In this document: one piece after another, positions 55,647 to 64,000 of the stretch
Numbering within the stretch: the first letter of the stretch is position 1
How the letters are laid out: the number at the start of each line of letters is the position of its first letter
DNA from: JABMQB01 sp963677475
Lineage (GTDB): Bacteria; Bacteroidota; Bacteroidia; Bacteroidales; Prolixibacteraceae
Direction: 5' to 3'
Assembly: GCA_963677475.2 (NCBI GenBank)
Contig: CAXXQD010000022.1
Coordinates: 124,001 to 188,000 of the forward strand
DNA length: 64,000 bases
Position numbers and translations under genes: made by a program
The notes under the pieces: model-generated
The model's input: only the letters and a program-made list of their open reading frames with translations
Databases searched by the model: none
What the model was told of the DNA's origin: nothing

Positions 55647-56352
55647 ATGTGTAGCAATTGACGATGAACCTTTAGGGCTTCAACAAATTTCAGGGTATAT
55701 ACATAAAACCCCGTTTTTGGAGCTGGTTGCAGAATGTAAAAACGCTTTTGAGGCCCTTGATTATTTAGAGAACCATCAGGCAGATGTTCTTTTTGTGGAT
55801 ATTAACATGCCCGATTTGAACGGGCTCGATTTTGTGAAATCACTGGAAACAAAACCATTGGTTGTTTTTACTACAGCCTATAGCGAATATGCCTTAGAAG
55901 GATTTAAAGTTGATGCAACCGATTATTTGCTGAAACCGATTAATTATTCGGAATTTTTGAAAGCAGCCAATAAGGTACAAAAACAGTTGCAGTTGTTACC
56001 GGTTCAAAAAGAAAATGTTGAGAGTAACAATGAATACCTTTTTATCAAATCGGAATATAAACTGGTCCGAATTAATTTTAATTCGATTAAATATATCGAA
56101 GGCATGAAGGAGTATGTTCGGATACACCTCGAAAATGAAAAACCTGTGATGTCGCTTTTAAGCATGAAAGCTTTGGAAGCCCGCTTGCCCGGCGACAAAT
56201 TCATGCGTGTTCACCGTTCTTTTATTGTAAACCTTAATAAGGTCTCGACCATTGAGCGATTTCGGATTATTTTTGATAAAGTGTACATACCGGTAAGCGA
56301 TCAATATAAAGACAAATTCCAGGCATTTATCGATAGTAATTTTATGAAATAG
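55636..56352 (+). CDS. LytTR family response regulator
   Basis: A 238-residue regulator. The receiver domain (1-120) has acidic residues D9/D10, phospho-acceptor D55 in VLFVDINMPDLNG, T79/T80 and K100 in LLKP. A LytTR DNA-binding domain (about 135-235) follows, with IKYIEGMKEYVRIHL and FMRVHRSFIVNLNKV. It is the cognate partner of the overlapping LytS-type kinase. Targets are unknown; in this phylum such regulators often act on neighbouring genes, making the DUF1566 gene upstream a candidate. Confidence 0.94.
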   Translation: MTIKCVAIDDEPLGLQQISGYIHKTPFLELVAECKNAFEALDYLENHQADVLFVDINMPDLNGLDFVKSLETKPLVVFTTAYSEYALEGFKVDATDYLLKPINYSEFLKAANKVQKQLQLLPVQKENVESNNEYLFIKSEYKLVRINFNSIKYIEGMKEYVRIHLENEKPVMSLLSMKALEARLPGDKFMRVHRSFIVNLNKVSTIERFRIIFDKVYIPVSDQYKDKFQAFIDSNFMK

Positions 56353-56410
56353 GCACAAATTCTTTTATATCCCATTAAAAGCAGGGAGAATTTATACACG
56401 TTTTATTTTC

Positions 56411-56459
56411 AATCCTCCTTTTTTAAAAGGAGGTGATCGACAAAGGAGATCGGAGGATT
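56411..56459. repeat. Nested palindromic REP-like element
   Basis: Outer arms AATCCTCC/GGAGGATT and inner arms CCTCC/GGAGG around TTTTTTAAAA make a composite palindrome. It has the same purine/pyrimidine block style as the two elements inside valS. It lies about 60 bases after the LytTR regulator stop and could also form a transcript end. Confidence 0.6.
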
Positions 56460-56636
56460 ATTTCCTAAATTATAGATTATTTTATTTGAAGAATTAAATC
56501 TATAAATAAACAATCATTGGTGTTCGGTAGAATTTTACAATTATCTCTTTACGTCTGATTTTATTACGTTTCTTTGGAACTATCAGGTATTGGGGTTTGT
56601 ATTTTTTTCTACACATATTGAGTTCTTATTGAAACA

Positions 56637-56715
56637 GCCCCAGAGGGGCAAAATGTTGGTAGAATAGGAGTTACATATTTCGAAAAAAGTCCTGTAAGGA
56701 CGAAATATTTTTTAA
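56637..56715. repeat. Two tandem stem-plus-tail REP-like units
   Basis: Unit 1 is GCCCC-AGA-GGGGC (56637-56649) followed by AAAATGTTGGTAGAATAG. Unit 2 is GTCCT-GTA-AGGAC (56689-56701) followed by GAAATATTTTTTAACGG. Both share a 5-bp stem, a three-base loop and an A/T-rich tail, so they are copies of one element family. A perfect hairpin ATGCGGAT-AGA-ATCCGCAT follows at 56823-56841. The whole stretch 56353-56905 (553 bp) contains no gene I can support. Confidence 0.6.
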
Positions 56716-56847
56716 CGGACAACAATAGTAATCATTCATATTTTCAGGGAATCATTAACAAGATTGAAAATCAAATGATAAAAGTTTGGTTGCAGCGAGT
56801 TATATTCATAGAAATAATAATAATGCGGATAGAATCCGCATCACCCG

Positions 56848-56882
56848 AAAAAAAAGGTTCCACAAGCGCGAAACCCTTTTCG
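56848..56882 (-). terminator. Terminator of the M20 peptidase gene
   Basis: On the minus strand AAAGGGTTTC and GGAACCTTT flank a GC-rich loop and are followed by a T-run, 25 bases after the peptidase stop. Confidence 0.65.
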
Positions 56883-56905
56883 TGTGTTTTTATAAGTATC
56901 TATCT

Positions 56906-58267
56906 CTATTCTACAAAATATTTGTAGAATAGAGGAATAGTTTTTATGCCGTTAAAAAATTGCTCCAATGGATAATTTTCGTTTGGCGAATGAATAGCAT
57001 CCGACTCTAATCCAAATCCCATTAAAATTGATTTCACTCCTAGAATTTCTTCAAAAGTTGAGATGATTGGGATGCTTCCTCCCGAACGAACAGGTACCGG
57101 ACGCTTTCCAAAAACATCGGTATATGCTTTTTCGGCGGCTTTGTAGGCTGGCATATCAATTGGGCTGACATAACCTTGTCCACCATGTAAATACTTAACA
57201 TTTACTTTTACTGATTTTGGTGCAATCGATTCAAAGTGTTCTTTAAATAAAACCTCAATTTTCTCATGTTCTTGGTTTGGTACCAACCTCGATGAAATTT
57301 TCGCAAAAGCTTTTGATGGAAGCACGGTTTTGGCACCTTCACCTGTATAACCTCCCCAAATTCCACACACATCGAACGATGGCCTTATGCCTGTTCTTTC
57401 CGATGGCGAATATCCTTTTTCACCTGCAAGTTCGGCAACATCAATTGCTTTTTTGTAGGCTTCCTCACTAAATGGCGCTTTGGCTAAAAGTTCTCTTTCT
57501 TCCTTTGAAACTTCAAGCACATCATCGTAAAATCCAGGAATGGTAACTTTGCCATTTTCATCGACCATTTGTGTGATCATGTCGCATAAGACATTTATCG
57601 GGTTAGCCACTGTTCCTCCAAATAGCCCGGAGTGCAAGTCTTTGTTTGGACCAGTAACTTCCACCTGCCAATAAGCCAACCCTCTTAGCCCGGTTGTAAT
57701 GGAAGGAATGTCGCGTGCAATCATCGATGTGTCGGAAACAAGGATAACATCGCATTTCAACATCTCCTTATTTTCCTGGCACCATTTCCCTAAATTTGGC
57801 GAACCAATTTCTTCTTCGCCCTCAATCATGAATTTTACGTTACACGGAAGGGTATTTGTTTTAACCATCAACTCAAAAGCTTTGGCGTGCATCATTCCCT
57901 GTCCTTTATCATCGTCGGCACCGCGCGCCCATATTTTACCGTCCCTGATTTCCGGTTCAAATGGTGGGCTTTCCCACAAGTCAATCGGATCGACAGGCAT
58001 AACATCCATATGCGAATAAACCATAACAGTTGGCAAGCTCGAATCGATTATTTTTTCACCATAGGTAACCGGGTTGCCATCGGTTTCAAAAATTTCTGCT
58101 TTGTCGGCACCGGCATTAAGAAGGATTTCTTTCCAATACCCGGCAGCCTTGTACATGTCGTCTTTATGATCGGCAATTGAACTGATTGATGGTATTTTGA
58201 TTAATCCAAACAAGTCTTCTAAGAATTTCTCTTTGTTTTCTTCAACATAATTGTTTATATGTTCCAT
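56906..58267 (-). CDS. M20 family dipeptidase/metallopeptidase
   Basis: A 453-residue cytosolic M20 peptidase of the carnosinase/CNDP type. Metal ligands are H86 and D88 context in MVYSHMDVMPVD, the bridging Asp in ARGADDDKGQG (about 119) and catalytic E151/E152 in IEGEEEIGS. The dimerisation domain (about 205-370) includes LHSGLFGGTVANP. The C-terminal SGGSIPII and SDAIHSPNE supply the last ligands. It cleaves short peptides. The ATG at 58267 is preferred to a TTG ten codons upstream. Confidence 0.92.
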   Translation of the reverse strand: MEHINNYVEENKEKFLEDLFGLIKIPSISSIADHKDDMYKAAGYWKEILLNAGADKAEIFETDGNPVTYGEKIIDSSLPTVMVYSHMDVMPVDPIDLWESPPFEPEIRDGKIWARGADDDKGQGMMHAKAFELMVKTNTLPCNVKFMIEGEEEIGSPNLGKWCQENKEMLKCDVILVSDTSMIARDIPSITTGLRGLAYWQVEVTGPNKDLHSGLFGGTVANPINVLCDMITQMVDENGKVTIPGFYDDVLEVSKEERELLAKAPFSEEAYKKAIDVAELAGEKGYSPSERTGIRPSFDVCGIWGGYTGEGAKTVLPSKAFAKISSRLVPNQEHEKIEVLFKEHFESIAPKSVKVNVKYLHGGQGYVSPIDMPAYKAAEKAYTDVFGKRPVPVRSGGSIPIISTFEEILGVKSILMGFGLESDAIHSPNENYPLEQFFNGIKTIPLFYKYFVE

Positions 58268-58502
58268 TTTTTTCGAATATTTAATCTGTTTGTGCAATTT
58301 TTCAGGAGTTAAAATAAACTTTCTTGGCGCAAATAAAAAGGACTTTTGATAAGAATTTAAATGTTAACAATTTATGTTGTGCTTTTTCTTTAAAAATAAT
58401 GGCAGTATTTTTGATAAAGCTCAAAATTCAAAACAAAGAATGAACCTATAGTTAGGATTAATTTGAAGCAAATCTATTTAATATTAACAAACAAAATTAA
58501 CC

Positions 58503-59348
58503 ATGAAATTTTTTTTAACAATTACATTTATTCTATCGTTATCGATGTGCTTTTCTCAAGCCAAAATTGATTCTTTATATAAGACCAATGGGGAAGTACT
58601 TTTGATTAATGTAAAGGAAATCACTGAATCATCGATTAAGTTTAGTTATCCGAACGAAGATTTCTCGAATACCATTGCAAAAAGCGCTGTCGAAAAAATT
58701 GTATTTAAATCAGGACGGACTCAAGAATTTTCTTCTGCGCTAAGTATTTTAGAAGTGAGCAGTTGCCTGGATTGGGGAAAAGTTCAGATTTCGAAAATTG
58801 AATCGGAAGTTGCGGGCTTGGAAAAAATTGAATCGGTTGGAGCAAAGGCAAAAGGAATGACAACCTTGTCGAGCCTTGTAAAATTGCAGGACCGCGCTTA
58901 TAATAAAATGAAGATGGCTGCAGCTATGATTGGTGGGAACCTGGTTTATATTTTAGACCAGAATACCGAAGAAGCCATTAGCGGGGGAGAATATAGTTCA
59001 ACGAAGCTTCCAAGTGTAACGGTTTCGGGTATGGTTTACACCTCACAAAAAGTGAGTGAAAGCAGTATTGTTCCAGGAAAATACAGGGTGGATATGGTTT
59101 TTGAATTACGTCCAAACAATTATGAGATAAAACCTGTCTCTTTGGTTTCTGAAAATGTGGAAGTTGTTGATGGTTCTGCTCAGATGGAAAACGGTTATCC
59201 AAAGTTTATGATGAAATCAAAAAACGTAAAAAAAGTGGAAACCTTTACCGTAATATCAGCCAATGAAAATGAAATGGTATTATCGGCAATTTGGACTTCC
59301 CGGGGAGGAAAGAAAACGTATTATAATGTTTTCCTAAAAAGGATCTAA
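58503..59348 (+). CDS. Secreted protein of unknown function
   Basis: A 281-residue exported protein with a signal peptide (MKFFLTITFILSLSMCFSQ). The first part (about 20-80) reads VLLINVKEITESSIKFSYPNEDF and IEKIVFKSGRTQEF-like, matching a small beta domain seen in many Bacteroidota envelope proteins (membrane-associated stress response to YP-x-E type motifs). A helical segment with GAKAKGMTTLSSLVKLQDRAY follows, resembling bacterial BON/YbjQ-like surface modules, then a beta-rich end. I do not recognise a named family. It ends at a bidirectional hairpin shared with the convergent lipoprotein gene. Confidence 0.65.
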   Translation: MKFFLTITFILSLSMCFSQAKIDSLYKTNGEVLLINVKEITESSIKFSYPNEDFSNTIAKSAVEKIVFKSGRTQEFSSALSILEVSSCLDWGKVQISKIESEVAGLEKIESVGAKAKGMTTLSSLVKLQDRAYNKMKMAAAMIGGNLVYILDQNTEEAISGGEYSSTKLPSVTVSGMVYTSQKVSESSIVPGKYRVDMVFELRPNNYEIKPVSLVSENVEVVDGSAQMENGYPKFMMKSKNVKKVETFTVISANENEMVLSAIWTSRGGKKTYYNVFLKRI

Positions 59349-59382
59349 TATAATTCCTGACCAAAGGGTAAATACCAAAATC

Positions 59383-59416
59383 AAAAGGGGCATTTGATAT
59401 TTCAAATGCCCCTTTT
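59383..59416. terminator. Bidirectional terminator between convergent genes
   Basis: AAAAGGGGCATTTGA and TCAAATGCCCCTTTT form a near-perfect 15-bp stem with a four-base loop, with T-rich flanks on both strands, between genes ending at 59348 (+) and 59438 (-). Confidence 0.85.
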
Positions 59417-59437
59417 GTATGTATTGAATTGATTGAT

Positions 59438-61192
59438 TTATTCAACAATAGCTTTGAATTTTGGATTGGCAAAATACATTGCAAAATTCATGTCCTTAGC
59501 TGCTTTTTCTTTAAGCTTTGGATTTTTCTCGGTTGCGCTCTTAAGGCTTTCGAAAAGTAGGTTTTCTTTGGCTGTTTTTGCACCAATTACTGCCTTCAAA
59601 TAATCTTTCATGTAACATTTTGGGGCATCAAAATTTTCGAGGTCTTTTAATGCACCGTTATTGTCGCCAGTCAATATTTTGGCCAATGCAGTATTGTAGT
59701 CCGCATCTTTACTAAAATATCTCACAGCTTGGTCGTAGTCGGCTTTTTTGATGCTAACCATTCCCAGGTTATAATTAACTTCGTTTCCAGCACCGGCTGC
59801 AGCACCTAATAATTCTTCTGCTTCCTGAATGTTCCCTTCAAAAATTGCTACGGCACCTAGGTTGTTTTTAACAATCCCTTCGCTGTTTTTTAGGGTTTCC
59901 GCTTTTTCGAACAGAGGTTTGGATTCATCAAATTTAAATTGCTGTGCTAAGATTGCTCCTGCATTGTTATGTCCTCTCCAGTCTTGAGGATAAACTTTAA
60001 TAAACGATTTGTAAATGTCAAGTTTTTTAGAAAGATCATCGGTAAGAGTTGCGGCATATAATAATTCAGCAGGATTTAAAGCAGCTGCATCAGAATCGGC
60101 AAGAGCGGCAATTTCTTCATCAGTTTTTCCAATCAGGTCGATGCTTGTGATAATTTTTGCCCTTCTTAACCTTGGAAGTATATCATCGGCAACATCGGTA
60201 AATGCTTCTGATAGGTTTTTAATTTCACGTTCCCTTACGTCAGGATCTGTATACATTGAAAGGACCCTTAAGATTAATTCTTTATCCTGGATGTTTGATT
60301 TTTCCATTAATTCTTTAAATCCATCCCAGTCTTCAGGAGTATATTTTGCTTTTAAACTGGTTTCAACACCTGCTTTTTTAAATTCGCCTTCTAAATATTT
60401 GGTTGAAGTTTCCTGGCGCCCTTCGGCAAGGTCAGCGTTACGTTTTAATTCTCCGTCTGGCGAAGCATAAGCCAAAACCTCTACTTTTTTAAGATCTTTG
60501 CGGTCAGCATCAAAGGCATCTTTGGTATATTTTTGGATTTCTTTTACATCGTCAGAGCGTGTTTCATCTTTCCTTAATTGAGAACTGTTAATTAAGTAAT
60601 GGATGTCGGCAATCATTTCATCAGGAACGATTCTTTGGAATTCATCAATATTTGGATCATATTTTCCAGTGGTGTTTTCTTCTTTTGTTACACCAATAAT
60701 TGCTTTTGGAAAGTTTACCATTAAATTGCTTGTTGCGTCAACACCATCTGCAATTTTTATTGGTTCAAAGTCAAGGCTTTTTTTGCCTTGGCTTGCTTTT
60801 ATCCTGAGCTCAAGTTCAGAAATGCTCATGGCATCGTTAAAAGCCGTAAAATCTTTATAGCTGAAATTACCTCCGTTTTCAAAGCTGATAACCTTACTGT
60901 TAGCCTCAACATTTTCACCCTGGATTGTAACAGATTCAAATGCAGTTTCGCCTCCATCATACGTTAAAACCGGAGTTGCAACAATCGTGGCCTTTTTGTT
61001 GAAATATTTGGCAGGGAATTTTCCATCAATTGCAACATCTACTTTGTCAGCATGCGATTCTAATACTTCAGGGGTAACATTGAACTTAATTTGGTTAGCA
61101 TTTTTTTTCATCTTTTGCAAACCCGCACATCCGGACAATAGGATAGCAACCAAACCAGCAAAAGCTAATTGTTTTACATTGACATTTCTCAT
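59438..61192 (-). CDS. OmpA-like/TPR lipoprotein
   Basis: A 584-residue protein with lipobox LLSGC (Cys22). The N-terminal half (about 30-190) is beta-rich, resembling stacked Ig-like domains. A divergent OmpA-like peptidoglycan-binding region follows (about 195-280: IHYLINSSQLRKDE and VLAYASPDGELKRNADLAEGR, the latter equivalent to the GxTDxxG/NxxLSxxRA motifs). The C-terminal part (about 380-584) is TPR-like (DWRGHNNAGAILAQQFKFDE, NNLGAVAIFEGNIQEAEELL, YNLGMVSIKKADYDQAVRYF). It is probably an outer-membrane scaffold. A TATTTTTG element (minus strand, 61245-61252) lies about 50 bases upstream of the ATG. Confidence 0.82.
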   Translation of the reverse strand: MRNVNVKQLAFAGLVAILLSGCAGLQKMKKNANQIKFNVTPEVLESHADKVDVAIDGKFPAKYFNKKATIVATPVLTYDGGETAFESVTIQGENVEANSKVISFENGGNFSYKDFTAFNDAMSISELELRIKASQGKKSLDFEPIKIADGVDATSNLMVNFPKAIIGVTKEENTTGKYDPNIDEFQRIVPDEMIADIHYLINSSQLRKDETRSDDVKEIQKYTKDAFDADRKDLKKVEVLAYASPDGELKRNADLAEGRQETSTKYLEGEFKKAGVETSLKAKYTPEDWDGFKELMEKSNIQDKELILRVLSMYTDPDVREREIKNLSEAFTDVADDILPRLRRAKIITSIDLIGKTDEEIAALADSDAAALNPAELLYAATLTDDLSKKLDIYKSFIKVYPQDWRGHNNAGAILAQQFKFDESKPLFEKAETLKNSEGIVKNNLGAVAIFEGNIQEAEELLGAAAGAGNEVNYNLGMVSIKKADYDQAVRYFSKDADYNTALAKILTGDNNGALKDLENFDAPKCYMKDYLKAVIGAKTAKENLLFESLKSATEKNPKLKEKAAKDMNFAMYFANPKFKAIVE

Positions 61193-61293
61193 AACAAACT
61201 TGATTTTTTAAATATGGTTTTTTGTTAATTCCAATTTTGGATAACAAAAATAGCAAAGCTTTTCTTTTAAAAAAGGGAATGAAATGTAAAAAT

Positions 61294-61929
61294 CTATAAA
61301 ATAACGCGGTTGAGCCCTAATTTATACTCACTATTGAATAAAGCCTCTTTCACTAGTGCATAGTCTGCCTGCTTGTTCACAAAATCGATGTTGTTTGTGT
61401 CGAGTATCAATACCGGGAATTGTGTTATCTGACGAAGATAATCGATGTAGCCCTGCCTGATTTTTTCAAGATATTCGGGAGTAATGCTTTGTTCGTATTC
61501 ACGCCCTCTTGATGCAATATTTTTCATCAGGCTGTCAATGTCGAGATGCAAATAAACATATAAATCGGGTTTGGGCATTGTTTCGAATATGATCGAAAAT
61601 ATGCGTCGGAACAAATTGTATTCGTCTTTTTGAAGGGTATTTTGAGCAAATATTGCGGACTTGGAAAAGTAGTAATCAGCAATTAACAAGGAATGAAACA
61701 GGTCCATGTTAAATACTTCCTTTTTTATCTGGCTATATCGGTCGGCAAGGAAAGAAAGCTCCAACGGGAACGAATATTTTTCCTGGTTTTCATAAAATTT
61801 GGGCAAAAATGGGTTGTCGGCAAATTGTTCCAGAATGAGTTTTGCATTCATTTCCTGGCTTAGTTTTGTCGACAAGGATGTTTTCCCTGAGCCAATATTT
61901 CCTTCAATTACTAAAAAGCGTATATCCAT
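61294..61929 (-). CDS. Deoxynucleoside kinase
   Basis: A 211-residue kinase of the dNK/dGK-dCK family, phosphorylating deoxynucleosides for salvage. P-loop GNIGSGKTS (10-18), substrate-site FLADRYSQIKKE, and the lid region IASRGREYEQSI with the LID arginines. Which deoxynucleoside is preferred cannot be told. The prolyl oligopeptidase gene lies 80 bases further upstream of its end on the same strand, so co-transcription with that gene is possible. Confidence 0.88.
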   Translation of the reverse strand: MDIRFLVIEGNIGSGKTSLSTKLSQEMNAKLILEQFADNPFLPKFYENQEKYSFPLELSFLADRYSQIKKEVFNMDLFHSLLIADYYFSKSAIFAQNTLQKDEYNLFRRIFSIIFETMPKPDLYVYLHLDIDSLMKNIASRGREYEQSITPEYLEKIRQGYIDYLRQITQFPVLILDTNNIDFVNKQADYALVKEALFNSEYKLGLNRVIL

Positions 61930-62009
61930 CGTAAAAAAGAATTCCTGAGAAGAAAACTCTCAGGAATTCAAAATTAGTATTTTTTATCGTAAAAAGAATC
62001 TTAATTTGC

Positions 62010-64000
62010 TTATGGTTTCATTCCTAAATGATAAAATGTGAATGCCCATAAATCGGTATATTCTTCAATAATTTTTTCGGTTGGTTTTCCGCCGCCATGC
62101 CCAGCTTTGGTTTCAATCCGAACAAGTACCGGTAATTTGCCAGCATTGTATTCCTGAAGCCTTGCCATATACTTAAATGTATGGGCAGGCACTACCCGGT
62201 CGTCGTGATCGGCAGTAGTGGCAAGCACTGCAGGATATTTTCCGCCTTCGGTGATTGTGTGGTATGGTGAATAATTATAAAGGTATTCAAACATTTCCTT
62301 GCTATCTTCACTGGTGCCATAGTCACCGGCCCATGCCCAGCCTATGGTAAATTTATGGTAACGGAGCATGTCCATTACGCCAACTGCCGGTATTGCAACC
62401 TTGAAGAGTTCAGGGCGTTGGTTGGTGACTGCACCAACCAGCAATCCTCCGTTTGACCCGCCCATAATGGCTAATTTAGAAGGATTGGTGTATTTTTTGG
62501 AAATCAGATATTCTGCTGCGGCAATAAAGTCGTCAAATACATTTTGTTTTTGAAGTTTGGTTCCGGCCTTGTGCCATTCTTCACCATATTCTCCACCACC
62601 TCGTAGGTTTGCAAGGGCAAATACGCCTCCATTTTCAACAAAATTCAACCTTGTAACCGAGAAAGTTGGCGTTAAACTAATGTTGAAGCCACCATAGGCA
62701 TAAAGCAACACAGGGTTTTTGCCATTTAATTTAATACCTTTTTTATGAAATATAAACATGGGTATTTTTGTTCCATCTTTGCTCTCATAAAATTGCTGGT
62801 TAACTTCATACTCATCGGGGTTAAACTTGACATTGGGACGGAAATACAGCTCTGTTTCCTTGGTGTCGAAGTTATAACGGTAAATTTCACCAGGGGTATT
62901 AAATGAAGTGTAGCTATAAAATGCTTCTGCTTCCTCTTTTTTTCCAGAAAATGAACCTATGCTGCCAATTCCCGGAAGTTCGATTTCGTAGTCAAACGAA
63001 CCGTCGTAATTGTACACTTCAACCACGCTGTGGGCATCTTTCATATAATCGGCTACAATTTTCCCACCAATAAACGATGCTGAGCCCAATACATTTTCCT
63101 TTTCAGGGATAATTACTTCCCAGTTTTCTTCGGCTGGTTCATCCATGTCGATTTTTATGAGACGGTATTTTGGTGCTTGATAGTTTGTCAAAACATAAAT
63201 ATTCTCATCAATGTTTTCAACAATGGTAAAGCTATAATCGAAACTTTCCATTAAAGGAATGAATTCGGCATCTTTTTTTGTGAGGTCTTTTACCGAAACT
63301 GCCTGTCCGTTGGAGGCTTCCATTTTGTATAATGCCATAAAACGTTCGTCTTCGGTAACTCCAAGTCCGAACAAGCGTTTTGGGTGTTCGGGTTCTTTAT
63401 ATATTAATTTGTCTTCGGCTTGCGTTGTCCCCAGCTTGTGGAACATCATTTTGTGGTTTTCATTCGATTGTTTTAATTCATCACCTTCTGAAGGAGCATC
63501 GTATGCACCATAGAAGAAACCATCGTTGTACCACGACACGCCAGAGAATTTTAACCATTCGATATGGTCAGGAAGGTTTTCCCTACTCTCAATATCCATT
63601 ACAAAAACTTCGTTCCAGTCAGACCCTGATTTTGCAATTTGGTAAATCAGGTATTTCCCATCGGGAGAAATTTCGATTCCAGACAAGGCAACTGTTCCAT
63701 CTTCCGAAAGAGTATTCGGATCAAGTAGGATTTCCGGTTCGGCTTCAAGGTTGTCGGCAATAAAAAGAACATTTTGGTTTTGTAAACCATCATTTTTAAA
63801 GAAGAAGTATTTTCCGGCTTTTTTAAATGGGGTGGTTGATTTTGGGTAGTTCCAAAGTTCAGTAAGCCGTGCATTGATTTTTTCACGTCCAGGGAGTTGG
63901 TTGAGGTAATTAAAAGTGACCTCGTTTTGTGCTTTCACCCATTGGCCGGTTTCTTCCGAATTGTCATCTTCAAGCCAGCGATATGGATCTTCAACTTCAG
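62010..64000 (-). CDS. Prolyl oligopeptidase family S9 protein, N-terminus outside window
   Basis: The open frame continues through the window edge. Upstream of the first possible internal start the translation reads EVEDPYRWLEDDNSEETGQW, the canonical N-terminal opening of the family, so the true start is beyond 64000. A beta-propeller (to about residue 400 of the visible part) is followed by the alpha/beta hydrolase with the nucleophile serine in MGGSNGGLLVGA, catalytic Asp in TADHDDRVVPAHT and His in TKAGHGGGKP. It cleaves peptides after proline. The start and any signal peptide cannot be judged. Confidence 0.94.
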   Translation of the reverse strand, partial: EVEDPYRWLEDDNSEETGQWVKAQNEVTFNYLNQLPGREKINARLTELWNYPKSTTPFKKAGKYFFFKNDGLQNQNVLFIADNLEAEPEILLDPNTLSEDGTVALSGIEISPDGKYLIYQIAKSGSDWNEVFVMDIESRENLPDHIEWLKFSGVSWYNDGFFYGAYDAPSEGDELKQSNENHKMMFHKLGTTQAEDKLIYKEPEHPKRLFGLGVTEDERFMALYKMEASNGQAVSVKDLTKKDAEFIPLMESFDYSFTIVENIDENIYVLTNYQAPKYRLIKIDMDEPAEENWEVIIPEKENVLGSASFIGGKIVADYMKDAHSVVEVYNYDGSFDYEIELPGIGSIGSFSGKKEEAEAFYSYTSFNTPGEIYRYNFDTKETELYFRPNVKFNPDEYEVNQQFYESKDGTKIPMFIFHKKGIKLNGKNPVLLYAYGGFNISLTPTFSVTRLNFVENGGVFALANLRGGGEYGEEWHKAGTKLQKQNVFDDFIAAAEYLISKKYTNPSKLAIMGGSNGGLLVGAVTNQRPELFKVAIPAVGVMDMLRYHKFTIGWAWAGDYGTSEDSKEMFEYLYNYSPYHTITEGGKYPAVLATTADHDDRVVPAHTFKYMARLQEYNAGKLPVLVRIETKAGHGGGKPTEKIIEEYTDLWAFTFYHLGMKP

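Noticed and set aside
60015..60470. 151-codon plus-strand frame, Ser-rich
   Set aside because: Antisense to the OmpA/TPR lipoprotein; the Ser/Ala-rich composition is what antisense reading of acidic helical codons gives.

Overview
The window looks like core chromosome of a Bacteroidota bacterium, most likely a Marinilabiliales/Bacteroidales relative from a marine or sediment habitat. Evidence: housekeeping proteins of the Bacteroidota type (ValRS, PurM, GpmI, the RicT/PSP1 protein, DUF3109, DUF5687, DUF3857). Start codons mostly lack Shine-Dalgarno sequences. Several promoters fit TTTG-N19-TAnnTTTG. LytS/LytTR regulation, many short-signal lipoproteins and FlgD/CHU-like C-terminal domains also fit. 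Placement below phylum is inference.

Layout. 1-5.7 kb: polysaccharide-deacetylase-like protein, RadC, tRNA-Glu with rpsT, OxyR, a SpoU methylase, a lipoprotein and diacylglycerol kinase. 5.7-12.4 kb: a DUF3857/transglutaminase membrane protein, polyphosphate kinase fused in frame to an ArsC-like domain, prfB with its programmed +1 frameshift, and recX. 12.5-15.9 kb: a PadR-controlled ABC exporter operon. 16.1-17.7 kb: an aminotransferase gene with a one-base frameshift, preceded by two tandem homologous mini-ORFs, each with its own intrinsic terminator. 17.8-29 kb: a large lamin-tail-domain surface protein, asd, a frameshifted repeat protein, valS carrying two translated REP-like palindromes, a carboxypeptidase-regulatory-like protein and ricT. 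29-32 kb: mutS and tRNA-Gly/tRNA-Leu. 32-40 kb: GH31 and GH3 glycosidases (a pairing typical of xyloglucan side-chain trimming), an M48 protease and a Gfo/Idh lipoprotein. 40-50 kb: the purM-prfA-pyrF-UroD-like run, an acyl-CoA ligase, an HD hydrolase, a DUF3109 protein, gpmI and an outer-membrane protein of unknown role. 51-56 kb: FKBP-like, GreA-like, YCF48-like and DUF1566 proteins, then a LytS/LytTR pair. 56.3-56.9 kb: a gene-free patch of REP-like repeats. 57-64 kb: M20 peptidase, a secreted protein, an OmpA/TPR lipoprotein, deoxynucleoside kinase and the C-terminal part of a prolyl oligopeptidase.

There is no prophage, CRISPR array, insertion sequence or recognisable defence island. The features most worth attention are the tandem leader-peptide/terminator pair at 17.36-17.72 kb, the Ppk-ArsC fusion, and the mobile palindrome pair translated inside valS.
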